Position numbers and translations under genes: made by a program. From Paenilisteria riparia FSL S10-1204 (lineage in GTDB: Bacteria > Bacillota > Bacilli > Lactobacillales > Listeriaceae): a stretch of 64,000 bases of DNA. The stretch covers positions 1 to 64,000 of the forward strand of contig NZ_AODL01000029.1 in the NCBI RefSeq assembly GCF_000525995.1, given 5' to 3'. Below the pieces are notes generated by a model. The model saw only the letters and a program-made list of their open reading frames with translations. It was not told where the DNA came from and ran no database searches. Shown piece after piece: positions 25,771-36,910 of the stretch (position 1 is its first letter; each line of letters starts with the position of its first letter).

Positions 25771-25797
25771 TTGTACAATAGTGTACAAGCTTTTTTT
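25771..25797 (+). terminator. Terminator between the two signal peptidase genes
   Basis: TTGTAC pairs with GTACAA around AATAGT, followed by GC and seven T. Confidence 0.65.
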
Positions 25798-25867
25798 ATG
25801 TATGGAATTAGTGTATACTTAACGATATGTACCTTGAGAATAGCTAGAGATGTAGGGGAGATGCCAG

Positions 25868-26407
25868 TTGAAAGAAAAGAGTTTAAAACGATTATGGAGT
25901 TGGACATGGGCGATTGTACTAGGCCTTTTTTTGACCTTAATTATTCGTTTTTATTTGTTTGTTCCGATAATGATAGATGGTTCGTCAATGATGCCGACGT
26001 TGCACGATGGAGATCGTGTGATTATTAACCGTTTTGGCAATGTGAATCGGTTTGATGTCGTTATTTTTAAAGATGAGGATAGGGAATATGTGAAACGTGT
26101 GGTTGGGCTTCCTGGGGATACAATTACATACAAGAACGATGAGTTATTCATAAATGGGAAAAAACAGGATGAGCCGTACTTAGATAGCTACAAAGCACAG
26201 TTACAAGATGGCTTGTTGACTGATGATTTTAGTACTGGCGAAATGATTCCAGGCGGCGTTGTGCCAAAAGGAACAGTGTTTGTATTAGGCGATAATCGGC
26301 GCGCAAGCAAGGATAGCCGTATTATGGGGCCTATTCCAGAATCAAAAATTATTGGAACAACCCCGCTCTGCTATTGGCCATTAGAGCATGCAAAGTTTAT
26401 TAATTAG
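25868..26407 (+). CDS. sipZ: Type I signal peptidase, SipZ-like
   Basis: The 179-residue second S26 signal peptidase has a single N-terminal membrane anchor (TWAIVLGLFLTLIIRFYLF), the catalytic Ser in IDGSSMMPTLHDGD, the Lys in YVKRVVGLPGDTITY, and VLGDNRRASKDSRIMG. The start is a TTG eight bases after GGGGAG. SipZ is the main signal peptidase in L. monocytogenes and is the last of the tandem set, directly before rbgA, as here; that position is the reason for the name. It shares only part of its sequence with the preceding copy. Confidence 0.85.
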   Translation: MKEKSLKRLWSWTWAIVLGLFLTLIIRFYLFVPIMIDGSSMMPTLHDGDRVIINRFGNVNRFDVVIFKDEDREYVKRVVGLPGDTITYKNDELFINGKKQDEPYLDSYKAQLQDGLLTDDFSTGEMIPGGVVPKGTVFVLGDNRRASKDSRIMGPIPESKIIGTTPLCYWPLEHAKFIN

Positions 26408-26419
26408 AAGGAGTTTATT

Positions 26420-27316
26420 ATGACAATACAATGGTTTCCGGGTCACATGGCAAAGGCCCGTCGTGAAGTAACAGAAAAATTGAAGTTGGTAGATGTAATA
26501 TTTGAGTTGGTTGATGCAAGAATTCCGTATTCTTCGTCGAATCCGATGTTAGAAGAAATTATTCATCAAAAGAAGCGTGTTATTATATTGAATAAAGCGG
26601 ATACAGCAGATGAAAAGATGACGCAAGAGTGGATTGAACACTTTGCTGATCGAGGCTTGCTTGCAGTGGCTGTTAACTCTCAAGAAGGTAAAGGCATGCA
26701 CAAAATCGAACGTGCTGCAGAAGCTTTGATGGCAGAGAAATTCGAGCGTCAACGTAGTCGTGGTATGAAACCGAGAGCGATTCGAGCAATGATTTTAGGT
26801 ATCCCAAACGTCGGGAAATCTACGCTAATTAATCGCTTAGTCAAGAAGAATATTGCAAAAACAGGAAATAAGCCTGGTGTAACGAAGGCGCAGCAATGGA
26901 TTAAAGTTGGTAAAACTTTGGAGTTGCTAGATACTCCAGGGATTTTGTGGCCTAAGTTTGAAGATCAACGAGTTGGCTATAAACTAGCATTAACTGGTGC
27001 GATTAAAGATGATTTACTGCATATGGAAGAAATCGCTGGTTTTGGATTACGCTTTTTGGAAGAGCATTATCCAGAGAAACTGCAGAATTGGTTACAAATT
27101 GACAATCTGCCAGAAGATATGACTGAAATTTTGGCGTTAGTAGCAGAAAGGCGTGGGATTTTTGATAGATATCGTGATCCAGATTATTCTCGTGCTGCAG
27201 AATTGCTAGTACGAGAGATGCGACAAGAGAAAATGGGGCGTGTGTCTTTTGATTTCCCTGATGATTTGTTAGCAGTGGAGGACGAGTTAGATGGCAGAAA
27301 CAATAGCAAAAATTAA
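26420..27316 (+). CDS. rbgA: Ribosome biogenesis GTPase RbgA (YlqF)
   Basis: This circularly permuted GTPase acts in late 50S assembly. The G-motifs come in the permuted order G4-G1-G3: ILNKADTAD, then [14 protein letters not shown], then [12 protein letters not shown]. It starts [16 protein letters not shown], the family signature. The C-terminal ANTAR-like RNA-binding region is present. It lies 12 bases after the signal peptidase gene and overlaps rnhB by 26 bases, so the three genes are likely one transcript. Confidence 0.94.
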   Translation: MTIQWFPGHMAKARREVTEKLKLVDVIFELVDARIPYSSSNPMLEEIIHQKKRVIILNKADTADEKMTQEWIEHFADRGLLAVAVNSQEGKGMHKIERAAEALMAEKFERQRSRGMKPRAIRAMILGIPNVGKSTLINRLVKKNIAKTGNKPGVTKAQQWIKVGKTLELLDTPGILWPKFEDQRVGYKLALTGAIKDDLLHMEEIAGFGLRFLEEHYPEKLQNWLQIDNLPEDMTEILALVAERRGIFDRYRDPDYSRAAELLVREMRQEKMGRVSFDFPDDLLAVEDELDGRNNSKN

Positions 27317-28070
27317 GGAAAAATTGCAGACCGTTTATACAGAGGAGGATCCGTTTTTTCAAGCCTGTTTATTGGATGAAAGAAAAGGCGTCCAACGTTT
27401 GATAGCATCATTTCAGCGGGAACAGCTAAGACAACGAGCTTTACTAGAGCAACTTGAGCTAATGAAAAAGTATGAAAAAGAGGCGCGATTACAAGGATTT
27501 CAGATGATTGCAGGGATTGATGAAGTTGGGCGTGGTCCTCTTGCAGGTCCAGTTGTTGCAGCAGCTGTAATTTTACCAGAAAATTTTAGCGTTGTAGGTG
27601 TTAATGATTCGAAACAGTTAAGTGGGGCAAAACGTGATGAGTTATTCGCTACGATTATGGACACCGCTGTCGCTGTAGGAATCGGAGTGCAGTCGCATGA
27701 AGTTATAGATAAGGTAAATATTTATGAGGCGACAAAATTAGCGATGCGCGAAGCTATCGATAACCTTGATGTGCCACCAGATTTTTGTTTGATAGATGCG
27801 ATGCCGTTAAAGTACTGCAAAAATGAGTTATCTCTGATTAAAGGGGATAGCAAGAGTATTTCAATTGCAGCAGCTTCTATTGTTGCGAAAGTGACGCGTG
27901 ACAGAATGATGTTGGCTTATGATAAATCTTTTCCTGGTTATGGCTTTTCGCAAAATATGGGATATGGAACGAAAAAGCATTTAAAAGGATTGGAAAGTAA
28001 AGGCGTTTGTCCGATTCATCGGCTGACTTTTGCACCAGTTAAAAATATTTTTTTAGCCGATGAATCATAA
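27291..28070 (+). CDS. rnhB: Ribonuclease HII
   Basis: It cleaves the RNA strand of RNA-DNA hybrids, including single ribonucleotides in DNA. Catalytic acids are in [18 protein letters not shown] (Asp-Glu), in FCLIDAMPL, and in the [20 protein letters not shown] region. An N-terminal extension of about 65 helical residues precedes the core, as is usual in Listeria and Bacillus. The ATG has GGAGGA upstream inside rbgA. Length 259 residues. Confidence 0.94.
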   Translation: MAETIAKIKEKLQTVYTEEDPFFQACLLDERKGVQRLIASFQREQLRQRALLEQLELMKKYEKEARLQGFQMIAGIDEVGRGPLAGPVVAAAVILPENFSVVGVNDSKQLSGAKRDELFATIMDTAVAVGIGVQSHEVIDKVNIYEATKLAMREAIDNLDVPPDFCLIDAMPLKYCKNELSLIKGDSKSISIAAASIVAKVTRDRMMLAYDKSFPGYGFSQNMGYGTKKHLKGLESKGVCPIHRLTFAPVKNIFLADES

Positions 28071-28220
28071 TCAAAAAGTAATATCGTGATATAAAATAAT
28101 CTTTTGTTTAAAAAAGATACATTTTATACTTTCGATATTGCTTTTTTATTTGTTTTGAGACAATTTACAAAAGAAGAAATAGCAGTTAAAATGGGGAAAA
28201 CTTAGAGGAGTTGACAGTAT

Positions 28221-29075
28221 ATGAGGTATTGGCTATTGCATATGAAATATTGCCCATCGCTATCAATCAAGCAGTTAGGTCAGTTGTTTAGGGAAGTTGA
28301 ATCGGAAGTGAAGGAGTGGTCAGCGGATGAAATAGCGATTTATTTAGGAATGAAAGATAGCCAACATGAACGTTTCAAGCGAGAATTTTATACTTTTGAA
28401 CTTGAAACAGTTTTGGATGAGTTAACGCAATGCAATATCGATTTTATTACGTATAAAGATGAGGATTATCCAAAGCTATTATTTCAGTTGTATGATCCGC
28501 CATTATTGCTATTTTTAAAAGGAAGAAGAAGCTTGCTTTCGGAAGAGAAGTTGGCTATTGTTGGGACGCGTAAGATGACGAATTACGGCAAACAAGTGCT
28601 GAGGCGATTAATTCCACCCCTTTGTAAAGCCTCTTATACGATTGTTAGTGGTTTAGCCTTAGGTGTAGATGCGGAGGCCCATCGAGAGGCGCTAAATGTC
28701 GGTGGAAACACGATTGCAGTAATCGGGAGTGGTTTTTTACAATTTTATCCTATTGATAATAAACAATTGTTTGAGCAGATCGTGTCTAATGGCTTAGTTA
28801 TTAGCGAATATGCGCCAAATGTGACTGCAAGAAAGTGGCATTTTCCAGAACGGAATAGATTAATAAGTGGTTTATCTCTGGGAACCGTTATTGTGCAGGC
28901 GGAGAAAAGAAGCGGTTCGCTAATTACAGCAGATGCATCTTTAAACCAGAATCGGGAAGTCTTTGCAGTTCCTGGAGATATTCTGCATGCTTGCTCAGAA
29001 GGAACGAATAAGCTAATCCAAGAAGGAGCAAAATTAGTTATGGATGCAACGGATATAATAGAAGAAATAGGTTGA
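28221..29075 (+). CDS. dprA: DNA-processing protein DprA
   Basis: DprA loads RecA on incoming single-stranded DNA in natural transformation. The 284-residue protein has the Rossmann-type DprA core: AIVGTRKMTNYGKQVL, IVSGLALGVDAEAHREAL, VIGSGFLQFYP, FPERNRLISGLS and EKRSGSLITADASLNQ. It begins at an ATG with GAGG upstream. It stands between rnhB and topA, the conserved Bacillota location. It may be retained for competence, though no competence genes are in this window. Confidence 0.92.
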   Translation: MRYWLLHMKYCPSLSIKQLGQLFREVESEVKEWSADEIAIYLGMKDSQHERFKREFYTFELETVLDELTQCNIDFITYKDEDYPKLLFQLYDPPLLLFLKGRRSLLSEEKLAIVGTRKMTNYGKQVLRRLIPPLCKASYTIVSGLALGVDAEAHREALNVGGNTIAVIGSGFLQFYPIDNKQLFEQIVSNGLVISEYAPNVTARKWHFPERNRLISGLSLGTVIVQAEKRSGSLITADASLNQNREVFAVPGDILHACSEGTNKLIQEGAKLVMDATDIIEEIG

Positions 29076-29194
29076 ACAGTATAAATTTCTACTTTTTAAG
29101 TGATTAAGCTTGCATTTCTCACCTATTTGATATAAGTTGGCTAAAGAATCATCATTATCTGACACATAGATGTAGTGGCAGAAGTAAAAATGGT

Positions 29195-29223
29195 TTGACA
29201 AATAGCACAACTAAGGATAACAT
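29195..29223 (+). promoter_or_regulatory. Promoter of topA
   Basis: TTGACA (29195-29200), 17 bases, TAACAT (29218-29223). It is the best promoter match in the 285-base dprA-topA space, in which I see no other element. Confidence 0.5.
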
Positions 29224-29360
29224 TTACTACTGATTACAAGTTTAATTTTGTAATTCAGAGTTGGAGACTATTTAGAAAACGGAAGCTGAATGCCAATATA
29301 AGTAAATACGGCGCGCTCCGCTGTCTTAAATGCGTATCCCAAATTAGGGAGGAATGAACA

Positions 29361-31439
29361 ATGGCTGATTATTTAGTAATAGTAGAATCACCTGCAAAAG
29401 CAAAGACAATTGAGAAATATCTTGGAAAGAAATATAAAGTAAAAGCGTCCATGGGGCATATTCGTGATTTACCAAAAAGCCAGATGGGGGTCGATACAGA
29501 AAATAATTTTGAACCGCGCTATATTACAATTCGCGGAAAAGGTCCTATTTTAAAAGAATTGAAACAAGCAGCTAAGAAAGTGAAGAAAGTCTACCTTGCA
29601 GCCGATCCAGATCGCGAGGGTGAAGCAATTGCTTGGCACCTTGCGAATAGCTTAGGCTTAGACCAAACAGACGATCTTCGCGTTGTTTTCAATGAAATCA
29701 CAAAAGATGCTGTAAAAGAATCATTTAAGCATCCGCGTAAAATCGATATGGATTTAGTGGATGCACAACAAGCACGCCGTATATTAGACCGTCTTGTTGG
29801 CTACAATATTAGTCCTATTCTATGGAAGAAAGTAAAAAAAGGACTGAGTGCGGGACGCGTGCAATCAGTGGCTTTGAAATTAGTTATAGATCGTGAAAAT
29901 GAGATTAAGGCCTTCATTCCAGAAGAGTATTGGACTATTGATGGAAACTTCAAAAAAGGTAAGAAAGAATTCCAAGCGAATTTTTATGGTATGAATGGTA
30001 AAAAGAAAAAGCTTTCCAATGTAGATGATGTGAAGGAAGTAATGTCAACAATTAAAGGCAAGCAGTTTGAAGTCATAGATGTTGTAAAAAAAGAACGCCT
30101 GCGTAATCCAGCGGCACCATTTACGACATCATCACTACAACAGGAAGCGGCACGTAAGTTGAATTTCCGTACGCGTAAGACAATGATGTTAGCCCAACAA
30201 CTGTATGAAGGGATTGCGCTAGGTCGGCAAGGAACGGTAGGTTTAATCACTTATATGCGTACCGATTCTACGCGTATTTCAGATACAGCGACACAAGAAG
30301 CAGCAACTTTTATTAATGAGAATTATGGAAAAGAGTTTGCGCGCGCTAATAAGCGTAATGACAAGAAGGCCAAAGGTGCGCAAGATGCCCATGAAGCTAT
30401 TCGTCCAACAAGTGCAATGCGTTCGCCACAAGAAGTGAAAGAATATCTTGGTCGTGATCAATTACGATTGTATCGCCTTATTTGGGAACGATTTATCGCA
30501 AGTCAAATGGCTCCAGCTGTTTTGGATACTATGCGGGTGGACCTAGACAACAATGGCGTCATGTTTCGTGCGAATGGTTCGAAAATCAAATTCGCTGGAT
30601 TTATGAAAGTCTATGTTGAAAGTAACGATGACAACAAAGAGGAAAAAGAAAATATTTTGCCCGACCTTAAAAAAGGTGATAAAGTAGAGTCGCAATCCTT
30701 AGAACAGCGCCAACATTTCACGCAGCCACCACCACGTTTTACAGAGGCACGGTTAGTAAAGACACTTGAAGAAATTGGTATTGGAAGGCCCTCTACGTAT
30801 TCACCAACCTTAGATACGATTCAAAGAAGGAACTATGTGTCACTAGACAATAAGCGTTTTGTGCCAACTGAGTTAGGCGAAATTGTTCATGAACTTATTC
30901 GCGATTATTTCCCTGAAATTTTAGATGTGCAATTTACAGCAAACATGGAAGCAGAACTTGATGAAGTAGAACATGGCGATATGCAATGGGTCAAAGTCAT
31001 CGATCAATTTTATCAAGGCTTTGAAAAGAATGTAGAGCGTGCAGATAAAGAGATGGAAAAAATCGAGATTAAAGATGAGCCGGCAGGAATTGATTGTGAT
31101 CTTTGTGGTGCGCCAATGGTATTCAAAATGGGGAAATACGGTAAGTTTTTAGCTTGTAGTAGGTTCCCGGATTGTCGTAATACAAAGCCAATTGTGAAAG
31201 AAATTGGTGTAACATGTCCGAAATGTAACGAAGGACAGGTAATCGAACGTAAGAGTAAGAAGAAACGGATATTCTATGGTTGTGATCGTTATCCAGCGTG
31301 TGATTATGTTTCGTGGGACAAACCTATTTCGCGACCATGTCCGAAGTGCAGCAAAAAAGCGTTAGTTGAGAAGAAACTGAAAAAAGGCGTGCAGGTTCAA
31401 TGTACGCATTGTGATTATAAAGAGGAGCCACAACAATAA
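29361..31439 (+). CDS. topA: DNA topoisomerase I
   Basis: A type IA topoisomerase that relaxes negative supercoils, 692 residues. The TOPRIM domain is at the N-terminus ([34 protein letters not shown]). The active-site Tyr is in [14 protein letters not shown], and the HEAIRPT motif and [22 protein letters not shown] (contiguous in the protein) follow. Three C-terminal four-Cys zinc modules are seen ([24 protein letters not shown] to CTHC). The ATG has GGGAGGA upstream. The gene leads a series with trmFO, xerC, hslVU and codY. Confidence 0.96.
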   Translation: MADYLVIVESPAKAKTIEKYLGKKYKVKASMGHIRDLPKSQMGVDTENNFEPRYITIRGKGPILKELKQAAKKVKKVYLAADPDREGEAIAWHLANSLGLDQTDDLRVVFNEITKDAVKESFKHPRKIDMDLVDAQQARRILDRLVGYNISPILWKKVKKGLSAGRVQSVALKLVIDRENEIKAFIPEEYWTIDGNFKKGKKEFQANFYGMNGKKKKLSNVDDVKEVMSTIKGKQFEVIDVVKKERLRNPAAPFTTSSLQQEAARKLNFRTRKTMMLAQQLYEGIALGRQGTVGLITYMRTDSTRISDTATQEAATFINENYGKEFARANKRNDKKAKGAQDAHEAIRPTSAMRSPQEVKEYLGRDQLRLYRLIWERFIASQMAPAVLDTMRVDLDNNGVMFRANGSKIKFAGFMKVYVESNDDNKEEKENILPDLKKGDKVESQSLEQRQHFTQPPPRFTEARLVKTLEEIGIGRPSTYSPTLDTIQRRNYVSLDNKRFVPTELGEIVHELIRDYFPEILDVQFTANMEAELDEVEHGDMQWVKVIDQFYQGFEKNVERADKEMEKIEIKDEPAGIDCDLCGAPMVFKMGKYGKFLACSRFPDCRNTKPIVKEIGVTCPKCNEGQVIERKSKKKRIFYGCDRYPACDYVSWDKPISRPCPKCSKKALVEKKLKKGVQVQCTHCDYKEEPQQ

Positions 31440-31498
31440 GAACCTTTGGAATAGTGGAACTTATTGTGCGTTGCTAGTGTACTGAACAGGAGGATATA

Positions 31499-32803
31499 AT
31501 GGAAAAGAAAGTTAATGTAATTGGGGCTGGTCTTGCTGGAAGTGAGGCAGCATGGCAACTGGCCAAACGCGGGATTAAAGTAGACTTATATGAAATGAGG
31601 CCGGTAAAGCAAACACCTGCCCATCATACTGACAAATTTGCAGAATTAGTTTGTAGTAACTCGTTGCGTGCTAATGGCATGACGAACGCTGTAGGTGTTA
31701 TTAAAGAAGAAATGCGTTTGTTAGACTCGATTATTATTGAAGCGGCAGACAAGGCCTCTGTTCCTGCAGGTGGTGCTTTAGCGGTTGATCGTCATGAATT
31801 TTCTGGATATGTTACAGAGAAAGTCAAAGAACATCCGAATGTAACGGTTCATCATGAGGAAATTACAGAGATACCTGAAGGGCCAACAATTATTGCTACA
31901 GGGCCACTAACAAGCGAAGCTTTAGCTGGGAAAATTAAAGAGCTAACTGGTGAAGAATATCTTTATTTCTATGATGCTGCTGCACCAATTATCGAGCAAG
32001 ACAGTATTGATATGGAGAAAGTGTATTTGAAATCGAGATATGATAAAGGAGAAGCGGCTTACCTTAACTGCCCAATGACAGAAGAAGAGTTTAATGCATT
32101 TCATGAAGCGCTAGTAACAGCTGAAACAGCAGAGTTAAAAGAATTTGAAAAAGAAATCTTTTTTGAAGGTTGTATGCCCATTGAAGTTATGGCCAAACGC
32201 GGGATTAAGACGATGCTGTTTGGACCTATGAAACCTGTTGGCTTAGAAGATCCCAAAACTGGTAAACGTCCGTACGCTGTTTTGCAATTGCGTCAGGATG
32301 ATGCTGCAGGAACATTGTATAATATGGTCGGCTTTCAAACGCATTTAAAATGGGGTGATCAAAAACGAGTATTCCAAATGATTCCTGGATTAGAGAATGC
32401 AGAGATTGTCCGTTATGGTGTGATGCATCGGAATACTTTTATTAATTCACCAAAAGTCTTATTGCCAACATATCAATTAAAAGAGCGTCAAGACTTATTC
32501 TTTGCTGGACAAATGACGGGGGTTGAAGGCTATGTAGAATCAGCTGCAAGTGGATTAGTAGCAGGAATTAATGCTGCTCGTCTTGTATTAGGTGAGTCGC
32601 TACTCGTCTTCCCGCCAGAAACAGCAATCGGTAGTATGGCATACTATATTACCAATACGAATATGAAGACATTTCAGCCTATGAACGTGAACTTTGGTTT
32701 GTTCCCAGACTTACCGCAACGTATTCGCGGCAAACAAGAAAGAAATGAACAACATGCTAATCGCGCCATTGAAGCGGTAAAACAAGTAATTCCTACCTTA
32801 TAG
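31499..32803 (+). CDS. trmFO: Methylenetetrahydrofolate-tRNA-(uracil-54)-methyltransferase TrmFO
   Basis: This FAD and folate-dependent enzyme makes ribothymidine 54 in the T loop of tRNAs. It has the dinucleotide fold [19 protein letters not shown], the conserved [16 protein letters not shown], the catalytic Cys region [15 protein letters not shown], and [20 protein letters not shown] near the C-terminus. The 434-residue length is normal. Also called gid. It lies 59 bases after topA. The next 250 bases hold no clear element. Confidence 0.95.
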   Translation: MEKKVNVIGAGLAGSEAAWQLAKRGIKVDLYEMRPVKQTPAHHTDKFAELVCSNSLRANGMTNAVGVIKEEMRLLDSIIIEAADKASVPAGGALAVDRHEFSGYVTEKVKEHPNVTVHHEEITEIPEGPTIIATGPLTSEALAGKIKELTGEEYLYFYDAAAPIIEQDSIDMEKVYLKSRYDKGEAAYLNCPMTEEEFNAFHEALVTAETAELKEFEKEIFFEGCMPIEVMAKRGIKTMLFGPMKPVGLEDPKTGKRPYAVLQLRQDDAAGTLYNMVGFQTHLKWGDQKRVFQMIPGLENAEIVRYGVMHRNTFINSPKVLLPTYQLKERQDLFFAGQMTGVEGYVESAASGLVAGINAARLVLGESLLVFPPETAIGSMAYYITNTNMKTFQPMNVNFGLFPDLPQRIRGKQERNEQHANRAIEAVKQVIPTL

Positions 32804-33055
32804 AAATTGACAATACGGCTTTATGTGTGACATGGAGTCGTATTGTTACGTGTTTTGTACTATAAAGTGAAGTAGTAGCGATAGAATCTGAAGAAACTGA
32901 AAAATTAACTATTTGTGGAAACCGCTTCTCCTTGACGTTTGTCCGTTTAATTTGCACTTTCTAGGTTCAATTCGAAAGGTTGCGAAAAATGTATAAAATT
33001 ATTGCAACATCACACCATGTGTGTTACGATTGACTTGTTTGAGAGGTGTGTAGAT

Positions 33056-33962
33056 GTGATGACAGGGCGGAATTGGGAGCAAGAGTTTAGCAATTATTTA
33101 TGCACTGAACGCAATTATTCAGAACATACTAATATTAACTATCTTCACGACATTCAAGACTTTCATCAATTTATGATAGAAGAAGCTATCGCAACATTTA
33201 TGGATGTGACATATGCTGATGTGAGATTGTATTTGACATATTTACGCAAAAGGGAATTTGCTCGCACAACCGTAGCTAGGAAAATTTCAAGTTTGCGCAG
33301 TTTTTATGCCTTTTTATTGCGAGAAAACGTAATGGCAGAAAACCCTTTTGTAACAGTATCGCATACGAAGAAGCAGTTACGTTTGCCAAAATTTTTTTTA
33401 TTCACAAGAGATGGAAGCTTTGTTTGATGTTGTATATGCTAGTAATGACCCGTTAATTTTACGTGATAGAGTCTTACTAGAAATACTTTATGCAACTGGG
33501 ATTCGTGTGAGCGAATGCGCTGGTATTTTATTGCCTGATATTGATCAATCCTACCAAGCTATTTTAATTAGGGGAAAAGGGAATAAGGAAAGATACGTTC
33601 CCTTTGGTGCTTTTGCGTTGGATGCTGTGAATGATTATACAATTGGTAGCCGTAATGTGCTAATGGAACACCATCAAAAAGAGCATAACTATTTATTGAT
33701 AAACCACTATGGAGATCCACTAACCCCAAGGGGCATTCGTTATTGTTTAAGCAAGGTCATCGAGAAAGCTGCGCTGACAAGGAAAATTCACCCACATATG
33801 TTGCGCCATACATTTGCGACGGATTTATTAAATAATGGTGCTGATATGCGGACTGTTCAAGAATTATTGGGACACGCAAGCCTTTCTTCCACACAAATCT
33901 ATACACATGTAACGAAAGAACATTTAAAGGATATGTATATGAAACATCATCCGAGAGCTTAA
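33056..33962 (+). CDS. xerC: Tyrosine recombinase XerC (CodV), frameshifted as read
   Basis: XerC and XerD resolve chromosome dimers at dif. The N-terminal SAM-like domain ([19 protein letters not shown]) is in one frame up to LPKFF, then a T8 run at 33392-33399 breaks it. With seven T it would read [15 protein letters not shown] and continue to 33962. The catalytic set Arg (ATGIRVSE), Lys in [10 protein letters not shown], His-x2-Arg (HMLRHTFAT), His (LGHASL) and Tyr (STQIYTHV) is complete. I use the GTG at 33056, nine bases after GAGAGG. It heads the xerC-hslV-hslU-codY cluster known from Bacillus (codVWXY). The break is likely a sequencing error. Confidence 0.9.
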
Positions 33963-33988
33963 TTTTTTAAGAATGGAGGCATATGTAA

Positions 33989-34517
33989 ATGACAACGATA
34001 TTTGCGATTCGTCATAATGGGAAATCTGCAATGGCAGGCGATGGTCAAGTAACACTTGGTAATTCTGTCGTGATGAAACATACTGCGAAAAAAAGTAAGA
34101 CGCCTTTTTCATGATAAAGTAGTGGCGGGATTTGCTGGTTCTGTAGCAGATGCTTTTACGCTATTTGAGAAATTTGAAGGCAAATTAAATGAGTATAATG
34201 GAAATTTAGAGCGTGCGGCAGTTGAACTCGCGAAACAGTGGCGTAGTGACAGTGTGTTGCGTAAGCTAGAAGCAATGCTTATCGTGATGAACGATGAGAA
34301 GTTGTTGTTAGTATCAGGAACTGGAGAGGTTATTGAACCGGATGATGGCATTTTGGCAATAGGTTCCGGTGGCAATTATGCGCTTGCGGCTGGTCGGGCG
34401 ATGAAAAGATTTAACGATGATAATTTAGAGGCAAAGGACATTGCTAAGAATGCGCTGGATATTGCATCAGAAATCTGCGTATTTACGAATGACAATATTA
34501 TCGTAGAACAATTGTAA
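33989..34517 (+). CDS. hslV: HslV (ClpQ) protease subunit, frameshifted as read
   Basis: HslV is the peptidase chamber of the HslVU two-component protease. The mature N-terminus is [19 protein letters not shown], where the first Thr would be the nucleophile. After VVMKHTAKK the frame breaks in an A7 run at 34088-34094; with six it reads [15 protein letters not shown] and continues to the stop at 34517. The later motif [16 protein letters not shown] is typical. An ATG with GGAGG upstream lies 27 bases after xerC, and hslU follows 15 bases later. Confidence 0.9.
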
Positions 34518-34531
34518 AGGAGTGGATCGAT

Positions 34532-35933
34532 TTGTCAAATATGAATTTAACACCACGCCAAATCGTTGAAAAGCTAGATCAATACATCATCGGGCAAACT
34601 GGTGCTAAGAAATCGGTAGCCGTTGCGTTAAGAAATCGATATCGTCGTTCATTGATGTCAGATGATATACGCGATGAAGTAATTCCTAAGAATATTTTGA
34701 TGATTGGACCAACAGGTGTCGGAAAAACTGAAATTGCTCGCCGTATTGCCAAAATTGTTCGCGCACCATTTTCTAAAGTAGAAGCAACGAAATTTACGGA
34801 AGTCGGCTATGTTGGACGTGATGTAGAATCGATGGTACGTGATTTAGTGGAGGTGTCTGTTCGGCTTGTAAAAGAAGAAAAGATGCAACTCGTTCGTGTG
34901 AAAGCAGAAGAAAATGCAGAGAAGCGTCTTGTGAAGCTACTTGCACCAAACAAGAAAAAGCAAAAACAAAACATCGCAAAACCCTTTAGAAATGCTATTT
35001 GGTGGTGGAAATCAACAGCAAGAAGAAGAGACAGAGCCAGAAGATGATACAGTACGTTCGAAACGTAGCCAAATCGAATGGCAATTAAAAAACGGGGATT
35101 TAGATAATGATTATGTCACCGTTGAAGTCAAAGAACAGCAAAGTCCAATGGCTGATATGTTCCGAGGTACAGGTATGGATCAGATGGGCGGGATGCAAGA
35201 CGCGTTTTCAGGTTTGTTCCCGGCTAAAACGAAGAAGCGTAAAGTGACAGTGAAAGAAGCACGGAAAGTATTGTTCGAAGATGAAGCATCGAAATTAATC
35301 GATCAAGATGAAGTGTCGTCAGAAGCTATTTTGCGAGCAGAACAAATGGGAATTATCTTTATTGATGAAATAGACAAAATTGCAAGTGGCGGACAAGGCG
35401 GGGGAAATGCTCAAGTTTCGCGTGAAGGCGTTCAAAGAGATATTTTACCTATTGTTGAGGGCTCACAAATTGCAACAAAATACGGAACTGTAAATACGGA
35501 ATATATTTTATTCATTGCGGCTGGAGCTTTTCATATGTCTAAGCCATCAGATCTTATTCCTGAATTACAAGGCCGTTTTCCAATTCGGATTGAGTTAGAT
35601 AAGTTATCCCAAGAAGATTTCGTTAAGATATTGACGGAGCCGGATAATGCGCTAATTAAACAATATAAAGCACTAATGAAGACAGAAGATATTGAACTTG
35701 TTTTTACGAAGGAAGCCGTGGAACGATTAGCTGAGATTGCTTTCCATGTTAACCAAGAGACGGACAATATCGGTGCTAGAAGATTGCATACTATCTTGGA
35801 GAAGCTACTAGAAGATTTGCTTTTTGAAGCGCCTGAGATTACACTTGAATCAGTCACTGTAACAGAAAGTTATGTAAATGACAAATTAGCTACGATTATG
35901 AAGGATAAAGATTTAACGCAATTCATATTATAA
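34532..35933 (+). CDS. hslU: HslU (ClpY) ATPase subunit, frameshifted as read
   Basis: The AAA+ unfoldase partner of HslV. It starts with TTG ([17 protein letters not shown]) after AAAGGAG. Walker A is [14 protein letters not shown] and the pore loop is [10 protein letters not shown]. In the I-domain the frame breaks at a run of four A (34968-34971), where three are expected. It resumes with [20 protein letters not shown]. Walker B is [12 protein letters not shown] and the sensor region is [14 protein letters not shown]; the end is DKDLTQFIL. The length after repair is about 467 residues, as expected. It is part of the codVWXY-type operon. Confidence 0.92.
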
Positions 35934-35953
35934 AAATTTTAGGAGGACTAATA

Positions 35954-36733
35954 ATGAATTTATTAGCAAAAACAAGAAAAATTAACGCTATGTTGCAAAA
36001 TGCAGCAGGTAAAACGGTTAACTTCAAAGAAATGGCAGATACATTAGCTGATGTTATCGAAGCAAATACCTATGTAGTAAGCCGTAAAGGAAAACTTTTA
36101 GGTTATTCTGAAGTATTGCCCATCGAAAATGCACGTATGAAACAAATGTTAGTAGAGCGACAATTTCCTGAGGAGTACACAAACAGCCTATTTAATGTGA
36201 ATGAAACATCTTCAAACTTAGAGGTGTCTAGTCAATACACAGCCTTCCCAATCGAAAATAGCGACTTATTCGTTAAGGGCTTAACGACAATAGTTCCTAT
36301 CGTAGGTGGTGGTGAGCGTCTTGGTACATTGATTCTTTCTCGTTTAGAAAATGATTTTACAGATGAAGATTTGCTGCTTGCAGAATATGGTGGAACAGTT
36401 GTCGGCATGGAAATTTTACATGAAAAAGCGGAAGAAATCGAAGAAGAAGCTCGTAGTCGTGCGGTTGTTCAAATGGCAATCAGCTCGTTATCTTACAGTG
36501 AGTTAGAAGCAATTGAACACATTTTTGATGAGTTGAACGGCAAAGAAGGTTTGCTTGTAGCATCAAAAATTGCTGACCGTGTTGGTATTACACGCTCTGT
36601 AATCGTTAATGCATTGCGTAAACTAGAAAGTGCTGGCGTTATCGATTCTCGTTCGCTAGGTATGAAAGGGACATTTATTCGTGTTTTGAATGATAAATTC
36701 CTAGTAGAATTAGAAAAACTAAAAAATCATTAA
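35954..36733 (+). CDS. codY: GTP- and branched-chain amino acid-sensing repressor CodY
   Basis: CodY represses stationary-phase and nutrient genes while isoleucine, leucine, valine and GTP are plentiful, and it controls virulence genes in Listeria. The N-terminal GAF domain (residues 1-155) binds the amino acids. The winged helix at the C-terminus has [20 protein letters not shown]. Length 259 residues is exact for the family. The ATG has AGGAGGA eight bases upstream. It follows hslU by 20 bases and is the last gene of the cluster, then a large structured element. Confidence 0.97.
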   Translation: MNLLAKTRKINAMLQNAAGKTVNFKEMADTLADVIEANTYVVSRKGKLLGYSEVLPIENARMKQMLVERQFPEEYTNSLFNVNETSSNLEVSSQYTAFPIENSDLFVKGLTTIVPIVGGGERLGTLILSRLENDFTDEDLLLAEYGGTVVGMEILHEKAEEIEEEARSRAVVQMAISSLSYSELEAIEHIFDELNGKEGLLVASKIADRVGITRSVIVNALRKLESAGVIDSRSLGMKGTFIRVLNDKFLVELEKLKNH

Positions 36734-36743
36734 TTAAAGAATA

Positions 36744-36881
36744 AAAACGAGGTTGGGACAAAACTCAAAATAAAGCAAAACCGCCGAGCCATTCTTTGGG
36801 TAAGACGAAAAATTTTGCTTTACATAAATCGAGCGCTTGTAGCCGATTTATCTGGGTGATGTCCCAGACTCGTTTTTTTCA
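36744..36881 (+). repeat. Structured terminator element with a three-way junction
   Basis: ACGAGGTTGGGACA (36747-36760) pairs with TGTCCCAGACTCGT (36860-36873), two mismatches, then seven T. Inside are two more perfect hairpins: TAAAGCAAAA/TTTTGCTTTA (36771-36780 with 36813-36822) and ATAAATCG/CGATTTAT (36824-36831 with 36844-36851). GAGxxTGGGACA hairpins occur in many intergenic spaces of Listeria and related genera, by my memory. It at least terminates the codY transcript; it may be a member of a repeat family. Confidence 0.6.
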
Positions 36882-36910
36882 TGGTAGAATTAGTATAGGG
36901 AGGGATGCTT

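Noticed and set aside
33002..33055. N-terminal extension of XerC ([19 protein letters not shown])
   Set aside because: The GAGAGG ribosome site lies inside it, nine bases before the GTG at 33056, and the extension does not look like the family N-terminus.
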